A DNA stretch of 20,067 nucleotides, taken from the NCBI GenBank assembly GCA_005788145.1, contig SXYY01000176.1, positions 1 to 20,067 on the forward strand, given 5' to 3'. The translations under genes and the position numbers were made by a program. The notes under the pieces are model-generated. The model saw nothing but the letters and a program-made list of their open reading frames with translations. It was not told where the DNA came from and made no database searches. The DNA comes from Bacteroidota bacterium. Lineage in GTDB: Bacteria; Bacteroidota; Bacteroidia; NS11-12g; UBA955. This document shows positions 1 to 7,093 of this stretch, piece after piece. Positions within the stretch are counted from its first letter, which is position 1. Every line of letters begins with the position of its first letter.

Positions 1-1
1 A

Positions 2-15
2 AGGGACAAATCCCT
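2..15 (-). terminator. Possible terminator hairpin after the cox operon (cut by window edge)
   Basis: A 5-bp inverted repeat (AGGGA / TCCCT, 4-base loop) lies just downstream of the stop codon of the last cox-operon gene. It could be the stem of the operon terminator. The T-run that would confirm this lies outside the window, so the call is weak. Confidence 0.3.
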
Positions 16-20
16 GCCGC

Positions 21-260
21 TTATTTTCCATGTTTTTGTCTGCGCTTGTATTGGTAAAAAAATACACCCGCAGTACCAATCAAGACATATGGTGTAGCCA
101 AAAGCATCAATATGCCTTTGTTGATACCATTGCCCACAACTGGCTTGTTTTTCGCATGATCGCGATTGGAAGTTAATGCCGCTTTACACATCGGACATTG
201 CGCACCCACAGAAAGTGCTGCAAAAATCGTCAAAGCCAATGTTGCCAAAATACGTTTCAT
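21..260 (-). CDS. Small exported/membrane protein with CPMC motif, last gene of cox operon
   Basis: A 79-residue protein of unknown function. It starts with a signal-like segment (residues 1-20, ending SVGAQ). A CPMC cysteine pair follows at about 21-24, then a short polar stretch, a single membrane segment (about 46-66) and a basic tail (YKRRQKHGK). The chosen ATG at 260 gives a clean signal peptide and sits one base after the stop of the DUF420 gene; an upstream ATG at 299 would overlap that gene and add 13 residues with no signal-like character. The residue before the first Cys is Gln, so it is not a good lipobox. A CxxC pair right after the signal, in an operon with a SCO protein and CuA/CuB subunits, suggests a metal or thiol role in oxidase assembly. 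That role is inference from context only. Confidence 0.75.
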   Translation of the reverse strand: MKRILATLALTIFAALSVGAQCPMCKAALTSNRDHAKNKPVVGNGINKGILMLLATPYVLIGTAGVFFYQYKRRQKHGK

Positions 261-261
261 G

Positions 262-828
262 TTATAGGGGGTAATATTTGAACGCATAATACGGCGCAAT
301 CATGAAATATACTATGACGCCTGTCACACTTACATACAACCAAATTGGAAAAGTCACCCTTGCCCACTTTTTATGCTTCGCAAACTGTCCGGAAGTACTG
401 TAATACATTGTGTACAATACCATCGGCAGAACCGCTGCTGCCAACACAATGTGGGTGGCCAAAATGAAGTAATACAAATACTTCACTCCGCCCTCGCCAC
501 CAAAATTGGTGTGCTCCGTGCATGTGTGATAGGTAACATAACTCAACAAGAAAACCGTAGATAGAATGAAAGCACTAAGCATGTATGCCTGATGCGTTCC
601 TTTCTTTCCCGATTTGATTGCCATAAATCCCAAAACCAGTGCCAATGAAACCAAACTGTTTAATACCGCATTGGTTAATGGCAATACTTTGGCAAATTCA
701 GCAGTTGGACGCATCTCTGCTGGCAAATATTGCAACAAAGTAACCAATCCCATCACTGCAATGGTGATAATCACTACAAGGCGAAAAAATGCCTTATCAC
801 TTATCCAAGTCGTTTTTTCTGTATTCAT
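262..828 (-). CDS. DUF420 family membrane protein (CtaM/YozB-like)
   Basis: A 188-residue protein with about five membrane segments (roughly 14-34, 48-71, 82-100, 117-140, 159-179). Histidines lie at or near segment ends (79, 101, 126, 152). The pattern matches the DUF420 family. The Gram-positive member CtaM/YozB is reported to be needed for maturation of heme A-containing oxidases, so a late assembly role for the aa3 oxidase is likely here, but this is transferred from a distant relative. The ATG at 828 lies inside the end of the SCO gene (32-base overlap). The next in-frame Met is inside the first membrane segment, so the overlap is probably real and suggests translational coupling. Confidence 0.85.
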   Translation of the reverse strand: MNTEKTTWISDKAFFRLVVIITIAVMGLVTLLQYLPAEMRPTAEFAKVLPLTNAVLNSLVSLALVLGFMAIKSGKKGTHQAYMLSAFILSTVFLLSYVTYHTCTEHTNFGGEGGVKYLYYFILATHIVLAAAVLPMVLYTMYYSTSGQFAKHKKWARVTFPIWLYVSVTGVIVYFMIAPYYAFKYYPL

Positions 829-1477
829 ATAGCAAATTGTTAATGTCGTCTTGAATGCGCTTCACCTTTTCCAATTTCTCGGTAAGCGTCTTTCCCGATG
901 TCTCCAATATACCACGGATATGTCGCGCCTTATCAATGATCACAAGCTTATCGTCATGGATAAAATCTTGTCCGCGTTGTTCAGTGGCCAACAACAAATC
1001 ATTCATCACCCAATCATAAATCTCGCGCTTAGAACCAGTAGCAAACGTGCGCTTGTACAAATCGGCTTTGTACGCATCGGCATAGGCAGACAATACCGCC
1101 ACCGAGTCGCGCTCCGGATCAATGGTCACCGTCAGGAATCGCACATTTGGAAATGCCTGAAACTCCTCGGCGATTACTTGAATTTGTTTGTTCATGGCCG
1201 GACAAACCTCAGCGCAAGAGGCGAAGAAAATGTTCGCGATGACTATACAAGAATCAAAATCATCCAAAGTAATTGGTTTGTTATGTTGGTTGATGAGATT
1301 GATGTCGCTGACGGTGTGATATTCTTTGCTGCCGTCTGGTCCAATTGCCGTCTCACCCAAATAGGGCAATTCCTTGTGCACCCATTTGGCCTCAGCCAAA
1401 ACCAATATACCCAAGATGGGTAAAATGACAATGGCCGCGATTGCGGCCATCTTTATACGATTTTTTACGATGGCCAT
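797..1477 (-). CDS. SCO1/SenC family copper chaperone for cytochrome oxidase
   Basis: A 226-residue protein with an N-terminal membrane anchor (about 10-29) and an exported thioredoxin-like domain. The copper-binding SCO signature is complete: C88-x3-C92-P, plus the distal H174 (in FIHDDKLV). SCO proteins deliver copper to, or reduce the cysteines of, the CuA centre of subunit II, which this operon also encodes. The charged C-terminal tail (about 196-226) overlaps the start of the DUF420 gene. The gene begins 2 bases after the subunit IV gene. The family call is firm; which copper site it serves is inferred from the operon. Confidence 0.93.
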   Translation of the reverse strand: MAIVKNRIKMAAIAAIVILPILGILVLAEAKWVHKELPYLGETAIGPDGSKEYHTVSDINLINQHNKPITLDDFDSCIVIANIFFASCAEVCPAMNKQIQVIAEEFQAFPNVRFLTVTIDPERDSVAVLSAYADAYKADLYKRTFATGSKREIYDWVMNDLLLATEQRGQDFIHDDKLVIIDKARHIRGILETSGKTLTEKLEKVKRIQDDINNLLYEYRKNDLDK

Positions 1478-1479
1478 GA

Positions 1480-1824
1480 TTACATTGACTTCATCACTTC
1501 CAAAGCAGAACCTTCGTACAGCAATCCTGAAATCAAACCCAAAACAAAAACCATGGGGACAAGAATTACCAAGGCCAAGTTGATTTTTTCATGTTTCAAG
1601 TGCATGAATGCACCTACGATGTAATAGGCTTTCACCAATCCGAAGAATATGAAGATGAAGTTTCTCCATCCACTGGCTGGCATCACAAAGTAAATGACAA
1701 AGTCCAACACAGTAATACCCAACAACAACCAGAAGGTCTTCCAAAGTTCTTTGGTACCGTGACTTTCAGTGTGGGGGATGTAATTGATTGCATCATAATC
1801 CCCGGGTTTGTTATAGAATTCCAT
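1480..1824 (-). CDS. Cytochrome c oxidase subunit IV (prokaryotic COX4 family)
   Basis: A 114-residue protein with three membrane segments (about 31-50, 54-75, 83-103) and the family's typical KAYYIVGAFMHLKHE stretch at 65-79. This small subunit packs against the oxidase core and is thought to help assembly or stability; it carries no cofactor. It lies 18 bases after the second subunit III gene and 2 bases before the SCO gene, so it is clearly part of the same operon. The N-terminal 27 residues are polar and probably cytoplasmic. Confidence 0.9.
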   Translation of the reverse strand: MEFYNKPGDYDAINYIPHTESHGTKELWKTFWLLLGITVLDFVIYFVMPASGWRNFIFIFFGLVKAYYIVGAFMHLKHEKINLALVILVPMVFVLGLISGLLYEGSALEVMKSM

Positions 1825-1842
1825 GATATAAAATTGTGTTAG

Positions 1843-2613
1843 TTAGATCAAATAGAAGAAGGTAAATACGAATACCCAAACCAAATCAACGAAGTGCCAA
1901 TATAAACCAGCCTTCTCAATCATTTCATAGTGACCGCGACGCTCAAATACACCGCGAACCGTCATGATGTATACAACCACGTTGATTACAACCCCACTGA
2001 ATACGTGGAAACCGTGGAATCCTGTTACGATAAAGAACAATGCAGCAAATGGCACAGGACCAAAAGTGCGGTCACCATCTGCCCACTCAAAATGATCACC
2101 GAAACCTACGCTATGCAAATGATCGTACCCCTGCTTGGTGATACCAAAAGTATTGCCATCCAAGCGCGCGCCCTCGTGAATGAAAGTGTACCACTCCCAT
2201 GCCTGACAGCTCAAGAATGCTATACCACCAATGATGGTGTAAATCATGTAACGAGCAACTTCAGACTTGCTCTTGCGATGTCCTGCCTCTACAGCCAACA
2301 CCATGGTTACTGAACTCAAAATCAAGATGAATGTCATCACACTCACAAATAACAACGGCAAGTGCAAGCCATGCATGAATGGGAAATGATTGAAAATAGA
2401 TGCAGGATCAGGCCATTTGGTGGTAATAGGGGTTACTACGTTGGAAAAACGCTGTGTTCCATATTGAACCAACAATGTGGAGAACGTGAATGCATCCGAC
2501 AAAAGGAAGATCCACATCATCAACTTTCCATAACTCACATTGAAAGGAGAACGACCCCCAGCCCAAGTGGTTTGATTTTCAAATGATGCCTGTGTAGATG
2601 TATGATTAGCCAT
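1843..2613 (-). CDS. coxC: Cytochrome c oxidase subunit III, longer copy
   Basis: A 256-residue heme-copper oxidase subunit III with about six or seven membrane segments. Family marks are LSDAFTFS near the first helix, the FHGFHVFSG motif, and a C-terminal YWHFVDLVWVFVF stretch. Subunit III has no redox centre; it stabilises subunit I and supports proton uptake. A polar loop of about 40 residues (GARLDG to RTFGPV) between two helices is longer than in textbook subunit III. It is the second of two adjacent subunit III genes, 9 bases after the shorter one. Tandem copies are usual in Bacteroidota cox clusters as far as I recall. Both may occur in one complex, or they may be alternatives. Confidence 0.93.
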   Translation of the reverse strand: MANHTSTQASFENQTTWAGGRSPFNVSYGKLMMWIFLLSDAFTFSTLLVQYGTQRFSNVVTPITTKWPDPASIFNHFPFMHGLHLPLLFVSVMTFILILSSVTMVLAVEAGHRKSKSEVARYMIYTIIGGIAFLSCQAWEWYTFIHEGARLDGNTFGITKQGYDHLHSVGFGDHFEWADGDRTFGPVPFAALFFIVTGFHGFHVFSGVVINVVVYIMTVRGVFERRGHYEMIEKAGLYWHFVDLVWVFVFTFFYLI

Positions 2614-2622
2614 TAGAAAAAA

Positions 2623-3225
2623 TTACCTTGCGAAATAAAGAAATAAATACAATATAAACCACAGAAGTCCAACAAAATGCCAATAAGTATTAGTAATTGA
2701 CATGAACGTGATTTGTTTTTTGTGGATTTCAAGTCGGAATGACTTTACCTGTGCAACTGCCAACAAAATGATTCCACCAAGAATGTGTATGAAGTGCAAA
2801 ACAGTGATGACCCAAACGTAACTTGCTGATATGTGTTCAGGTCGGGCATTTACAAAGGTCAAATCTTGCATCACCATCCGCGACCATCCCAGGTACTGGG
2901 AGTAACAGAACAACACCGATAATACCAATGTAACCGCAATCAAACCCTTGTTTTTTGCCAACTCATCTTTTTTCGCTGCATTGGTTGCCATCTGTATCGT
3001 AACAGAACTCAAAATGGAAATCACCAATGAATAAAAGAAGTAAATGGGTAAATCAAACGATGTCCAGAGTTGCTTTGCTTCTGCATCAGGACGAGCCACG
3101 ATGTAGGCACTCACAAAAGCTGCGAATAACATTGAACTCGCCAACATGAACAACCATAAATTCATTTTGAACGGCGCGATCAACGGCGCCGGATCTTTCA
3201 CTTTCTTCGGGGAACTGTTTGCCAT
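2623..3225 (-). CDS. Cytochrome c oxidase subunit III, shorter copy
   Basis: A 200-residue subunit III family protein with five membrane segments. It keeps the late-helix signatures HFIHILGG and YWHFVGLLWFILYLFLYF but lacks the first two helices of the classical seven-helix form. It starts 3 bases after ctaB and is followed after 9 bases by the longer subunit III gene. The two copies differ clearly in sequence, so this is not a recent duplication. It resembles the five-helix subunit III (CyoC/CtaE-like) of many bacterial oxidases. Confidence 0.92.
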   Translation of the reverse strand: MANSSPKKVKDPAPLIAPFKMNLWLFMLASSMLFAAFVSAYIVARPDAEAKQLWTSFDLPIYFFYSLVISILSSVTIQMATNAAKKDELAKNKGLIAVTLVLSVLFCYSQYLGWSRMVMQDLTFVNARPEHISASYVWVITVLHFIHILGGIILLAVAQVKSFRLEIHKKQITFMSITNTYWHFVGLLWFILYLFLYFAR

Positions 3226-3228
3226 CTT

Positions 3229-4104
3229 TTAAAAAAATATATATCCTAAAAACACCACGGGTGTGTAAATCAAGGTAGAGTATAACAACTTCCGCGCATC
3301 CGTTATTTCTAGCGACCTAAACAACGCAAATGCCTTGGATAATACCCACAAAGAAATGGGCAATATCACAATCAAAGCCCGCACACTGCACATTCCATAA
3401 TAAACGGGTGTCATACTGATGATGATTAACAAAACAGTGTAGATTAAGATTTGGTAGGCGCTCTTTTTATCGCGTCCGCCGCTCGATGGCAACATCCAAT
3501 ATCCTGCCTTTTGATAATCATCGTGCAACATCCATGCAATCGACCAGAAATGCGGAAACTGCCAAAAGAACTGAACCAAAAACAACATCATACCGGGTTC
3601 ATCGATTCTACCCACCACCGCAGTGTATCCGATCAACGGAGGCAACGCACCTGGAATCGCCCCAATCATAACCGCGATGTTACTCGTTTGCTTCATTGGC
3701 GTATAAACGAACACATACAATGCTAGCGACAGTCCCGATAAAAACACGGCCACAAATGGCACCGTTAGCGACAACAATACTATACCAGCGATGCCGGTTA
3801 CCCAGCAAAAAATGATTGCTTGGGAAAGGGTGATTCTCTCTTCCACGATTGGACGGTTGCTCGTGCGATCCATCTTCCCATCATTTTCCTTTTCGATGAT
3901 CTGATTCAGTCCGTTCGAGGCAAAAACAACCAGCATTCCACCAATCAATACCCCAATAAACACCGACCAATCGAACAATTCTGTGAATGAGTGGTCCGAA
4001 TTCAATTTGCATCCCAACAAATAACCAAAAACCGACGTTGCGGCAACACTGCTGGTCAAGCGAAACTTGATCAATTGTCCGAAAGCTTTTAACGTGGAAT
4101 TCAT
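3229..4104 (-). CDS. ctaB: Protoheme IX farnesyltransferase (heme O synthase)
   Basis: Also called cyoE. This UbiA-family membrane prenyltransferase adds farnesyl to heme B to make heme O, the substrate of CtaA in the next gene upstream. The 291-residue protein has about nine membrane segments. The first prenyl-diphosphate motif is N67-x3-E71-x3-D75 followed by KMDRTSNRP; Glu replaces the first Asp of the usual NxxxDxxxD. A loop motif YTPMKQTSN and a second conserved block, QFPHFWSIAWMLHDDY, are present. I chose the ATG at 4104 because it gives the normal N-terminus (MNSTLKAFGQLIKFR) and lies 4 bases after the ctaA stop. Longer starts up to 4215 would run deep into ctaA and add a non-family segment. 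Confidence 0.93.
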   Translation of the reverse strand: MNSTLKAFGQLIKFRLTSSVAATSVFGYLLGCKLNSDHSFTELFDWSVFIGVLIGGMLVVFASNGLNQIIEKENDGKMDRTSNRPIVEERITLSQAIIFCWVTGIAGIVLLSLTVPFVAVFLSGLSLALYVFVYTPMKQTSNIAVMIGAIPGALPPLIGYTAVVGRIDEPGMMLFLVQFFWQFPHFWSIAWMLHDDYQKAGYWMLPSSGGRDKKSAYQILIYTVLLIIISMTPVYYGMCSVRALIVILPISLWVLSKAFALFRSLEITDARKLLYSTLIYTPVVFLGYIFF

Positions 4105-4108
4105 GCGA

Positions 4109-5188
4109 TTATGATGGCTGGTTTGAACGGGCCGATAAATACACTGCAAAGATATAGGTAATAAGTGCGCTACCCACCACAACATGCACGACTTGTGCCC
4201 ATGCTGGTACAACAAACCAAATATGAATCACGCCCACTGAAATTTGCAATGCACAAAGCAAAGCGATTGTCATGTAGGGATGCGAAATGGGCAATTTCTG
4301 TCCCCCCTGGCCTTTTGACAATTTGCGCATCAACCAAATCATCCAACCCAATATCAAAAAGGGCAGATACCGATGTAGGGCGAACACCCAGTCCATGGCA
4401 AAAACATTGAGCATGCCCCATCCCAAAAATCCTTCCGTATCTCCGTCTACATACAATTGACCCGCATACCGCAAAGCATCCACTTGTTCACGGCTCCACG
4501 CCCCGATAATCACGATGAAAAAAACCGATACCCACAAACCAAACCATTGCTTTCGTTTGAGCAAATCGAGTCCTTCAAATTGAAAGGGCACCGCCTTATG
4601 CAAAGAAACCATGTAGGCGAACAAACACAAAAAGCTAAGCACAAAATGAACCGTCACCACACCTGGCAACAAATTGGTTGCGACCACTAAACTGCCAAGC
4701 CATCCATTCAAAAGCAGTAAAAACAAGGCCCCTAAGCCCCATCCCTTCCCGGAGCTTATCCTCCCTCTAAACCAAACCGCCATGCCAAAGTATATCATGG
4801 CAAAAAAACCACTCAGCACCCCGAACAAACGGTTGATATATTCGATCCACGCTTTTATCGGATCAAACGCCTCCGGCGCCTGAATACTTTTATCGTTCAA
4901 CAACAAAGTCGCCGATTCTTTCATACCAAAAGAATTCAATACTTTAGCAAATCGCTCAACCTTTTGCAACCGCTTTTCCAAGAATACTTGCTGGTAATTG
5001 GCAGGCAACTTACACTCGCAAATGGGCGGCGCCCACAAGCCAAAACACTTGGGCCAATCCGGACAGCCCATCCCACTACCCGTGGCACGAACCAATCCAC
5101 CAAAAAAGAACAATAAAAAAACAGACGAACAGGTAAGTAAACCCATTCGTCTGTATATGTTTAATATCTTATCGTTGCTGCGAGGCAT
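4109..5188 (-). CDS. ctaA: Heme A synthase (COX15/CtaA family)
   Basis: Converts heme O to heme A by oxidising the C8 methyl group. The 359-residue protein has eight membrane helices in two repeats. The family start GGLVRATGSGMGCPDWPKC is at 30-48. Cysteines 42, 48, 57 and 59 lie in the first external loop, which is long (about 50-112). E116 in EYINRLFG matches the essential Glu. H181, H272 and H335 match three of the four heme-binding His of the Bacillus enzyme by spacing. The fourth position, expected three residues after the Glu, is N119 instead of His. The start codon shares one base with the coxA stop (TAATG), and ctaB follows 4 bases after, so the heme A pathway is co-transcribed with its target. 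Confidence 0.94.
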   Translation of the reverse strand: MPRSNDKILNIYRRMGLLTCSSVFLLFFFGGLVRATGSGMGCPDWPKCFGLWAPPICECKLPANYQQVFLEKRLQKVERFAKVLNSFGMKESATLLLNDKSIQAPEAFDPIKAWIEYINRLFGVLSGFFAMIYFGMAVWFRGRISSGKGWGLGALFLLLLNGWLGSLVVATNLLPGVVTVHFVLSFLCLFAYMVSLHKAVPFQFEGLDLLKRKQWFGLWVSVFFIVIIGAWSREQVDALRYAGQLYVDGDTEGFLGWGMLNVFAMDWVFALHRYLPFLILGWMIWLMRKLSKGQGGQKLPISHPYMTIALLCALQISVGVIHIWFVVPAWAQVVHVVVGSALITYIFAVYLSARSNQPS

Positions 5189-7071
5189 TAACGGCTCAAA
5201 CCGAAAACACGTTTGATAGCTGCAAAGAATACGCTGTTTTCAACTGGCGCTTCTTCTTTGGCGACCTCTTTCTCATCAATATGCAATACCTCAGGTGCAG
5301 TAGGATCTTCTTCATTTTGAGGGAAGTAATCCAATTCGCGGTCTGGGCGACTGTATTCGTAAGGACCACGATACACAGTTGGCAATTCATGAGGCCAGTT
5401 GCCGTGCAAACGAACATCAATGGGTGATGTCCACTCCAATGTATTGGATAACCAAGGGTTTTGATCGGCTTTCTTACCGCGGAAAATGCTCACGAAGAAG
5501 TTATACAAGAACAACAACTGCGCAAATCCACCCACAATCGCAGAAATAGTGATCAACTTGTTCACGTCCATCCATACGCTGAAATCCTCTACCAATGTGA
5601 ACTGATAGTAACGACGAGGTACACCGGCCAAGCCCATAAAGTGCATCGGGAAGAATACCAAGTAAGCAGTAATGAAGGTGATCCAGAAGTGAAAGTAACC
5701 CAAAGTATTGTTCATCATTCGACCATACAAACGTGGAAACCAATGATAAATACCCGCGAACATCCCAAAAATCGCTGCGCTACCCATTACCAAGTGGAAG
5801 TGAGCCACTACGAAGTATGAGTCGTGCAATTGAATGTCCATGGCAGCGTTACCCAAATAGATACCTGTTAAACCACCAGAGATGAAGAAACTCACCAATC
5901 CAATGGAGAACAACATCGCAGGGGTATAACGCAAGTTACCGCGCCACAGAGTAGTTATGTAGTTAAATGCTTTCACCGCAGATGGAACCGCAATGATCAA
6001 TGTCAAAATCATGAAGACAGAGCCCAAGAATGGGTTCATACCCGTGATGAACATGTGGTGTCCCCATACGATGAACGACAACACCGAAATACCCATCAAC
6101 GAAATAACCATCGCTGTATAACCAAAGATTGGCTTACGGGCGTTGGTTGAAATTACTTCAGATGTAATACCCAATGCAGGCATCAAAATGATGTATACCT
6201 CTGGGTGACCCAAGAACCAGAACAAGTGTTGGTACAAAACCGGACTACCACCCACGTTTTCCAATGCGCCCACACCTTCCAAGAAGATATCGCTCAAGTA
6301 GAAAGAGGTTCCGAAACTACGGTCAAAAATCAAGAACAATGCTGCGCCCAATAATACTGGGAACGACAACAATCCCAAAATTGCGGTGAAGAAGAATGCC
6401 CAAATGGTCAATGGCATACGGTTCATGCTCATGCCTTTGGTACGCTGATTCAATACAGTAGAGATGTAGTTGATACCACCCAACAAGGCAGAGATAATGA
6501 ACAATGCAATGGCTACCAACCACAAAGTCATACCCAAACCTGAACCCGGCATGGCTTTTTCCAATGCACTCAAAGGAGGGTAAACCGTCCATCCACCTGA
6601 CGCTGGTCCTGTTTCAACACCTACGGAGATCAACAAAACCACGCTCGACAAGAAGAAGAACCAATAGCTCAACATGTTCATGAATGGCGACGCCATATCG
6701 CGTGCACCCAACTGCAAGGGAATGAGTAGGTTACTAAAAGTACCACTTAAACCTGCTGTCAATACGTAAAATACCATGATGGTACCGTGAATGGTCACCA
6801 AACCCATGTAGAAGTTAGGGTCCAATTTGCCATCAACGGCCCATTTACCCAACAACATCTCCAAAAGTCCGAATTGCTCATCAGGCCAAGCCAATTGCAA
6901 ACGGAATAACAAGGACATACCCATTCCGATGATACCCATAATAATTCCTGTAATCAAGAATTGCTTTGAGATCATCTTGTGATCCATCGAGAATACGTAC
7001 TTACTGATGAACGATTCTTTGTGATGGTGATCGTGGGTGTGCGGATCGGCGTGTAATGTTGCAGTGCTCAT
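5188..7071 (-). CDS. coxA: Cytochrome c oxidase subunit I (aa3-type, A1 family)
   Basis: The catalytic subunit, 627 residues and about 12 membrane helices; it reduces O2 to water and pumps protons. Ligands visible: H95 and H426 (heme a), H424 (heme a3), and CuB ligands H289, H338 and H339, with Y293 in the HPEVY motif. The D-channel residues D125 and N132, E291 and the K-channel K367 are all present, so it is an A1-type proton pump. The start at 7071 gives MSTATLHADP and leaves 22 A/T-rich bases after coxB; an in-frame ATG at 7107 would overlap coxB by 14 bases. The N-terminus is His-rich (six His among residues 7-17). The C-terminal tail (about 580-627) is acidic and then basic. Confidence 0.97.
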   Translation of the reverse strand: MSTATLHADPHTHDHHHKESFISKYVFSMDHKMISKQFLITGIIMGIIGMGMSLLFRLQLAWPDEQFGLLEMLLGKWAVDGKLDPNFYMGLVTIHGTIMVFYVLTAGLSGTFSNLLIPLQLGARDMASPFMNMLSYWFFFLSSVVLLISVGVETGPASGGWTVYPPLSALEKAMPGSGLGMTLWLVAIALFIISALLGGINYISTVLNQRTKGMSMNRMPLTIWAFFFTAILGLLSFPVLLGAALFLIFDRSFGTSFYLSDIFLEGVGALENVGGSPVLYQHLFWFLGHPEVYIILMPALGITSEVISTNARKPIFGYTAMVISLMGISVLSFIVWGHHMFITGMNPFLGSVFMILTLIIAVPSAVKAFNYITTLWRGNLRYTPAMLFSIGLVSFFISGGLTGIYLGNAAMDIQLHDSYFVVAHFHLVMGSAAIFGMFAGIYHWFPRLYGRMMNNTLGYFHFWITFITAYLVFFPMHFMGLAGVPRRYYQFTLVEDFSVWMDVNKLITISAIVGGFAQLLFLYNFFVSIFRGKKADQNPWLSNTLEWTSPIDVRLHGNWPHELPTVYRGPYEYSRPDRELDYFPQNEEDPTAPEVLHIDEKEVAKEEAPVENSVFFAAIKRVFGLSR

Positions 7072-7093
7072 ATGAATATGATTCTTTTTTTGA

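Noticed and set aside
851..1423. 190-residue plus-strand frame opposite the SCO gene
   Set aside because: Shadow frame; the SCO motifs on the minus strand are complete.
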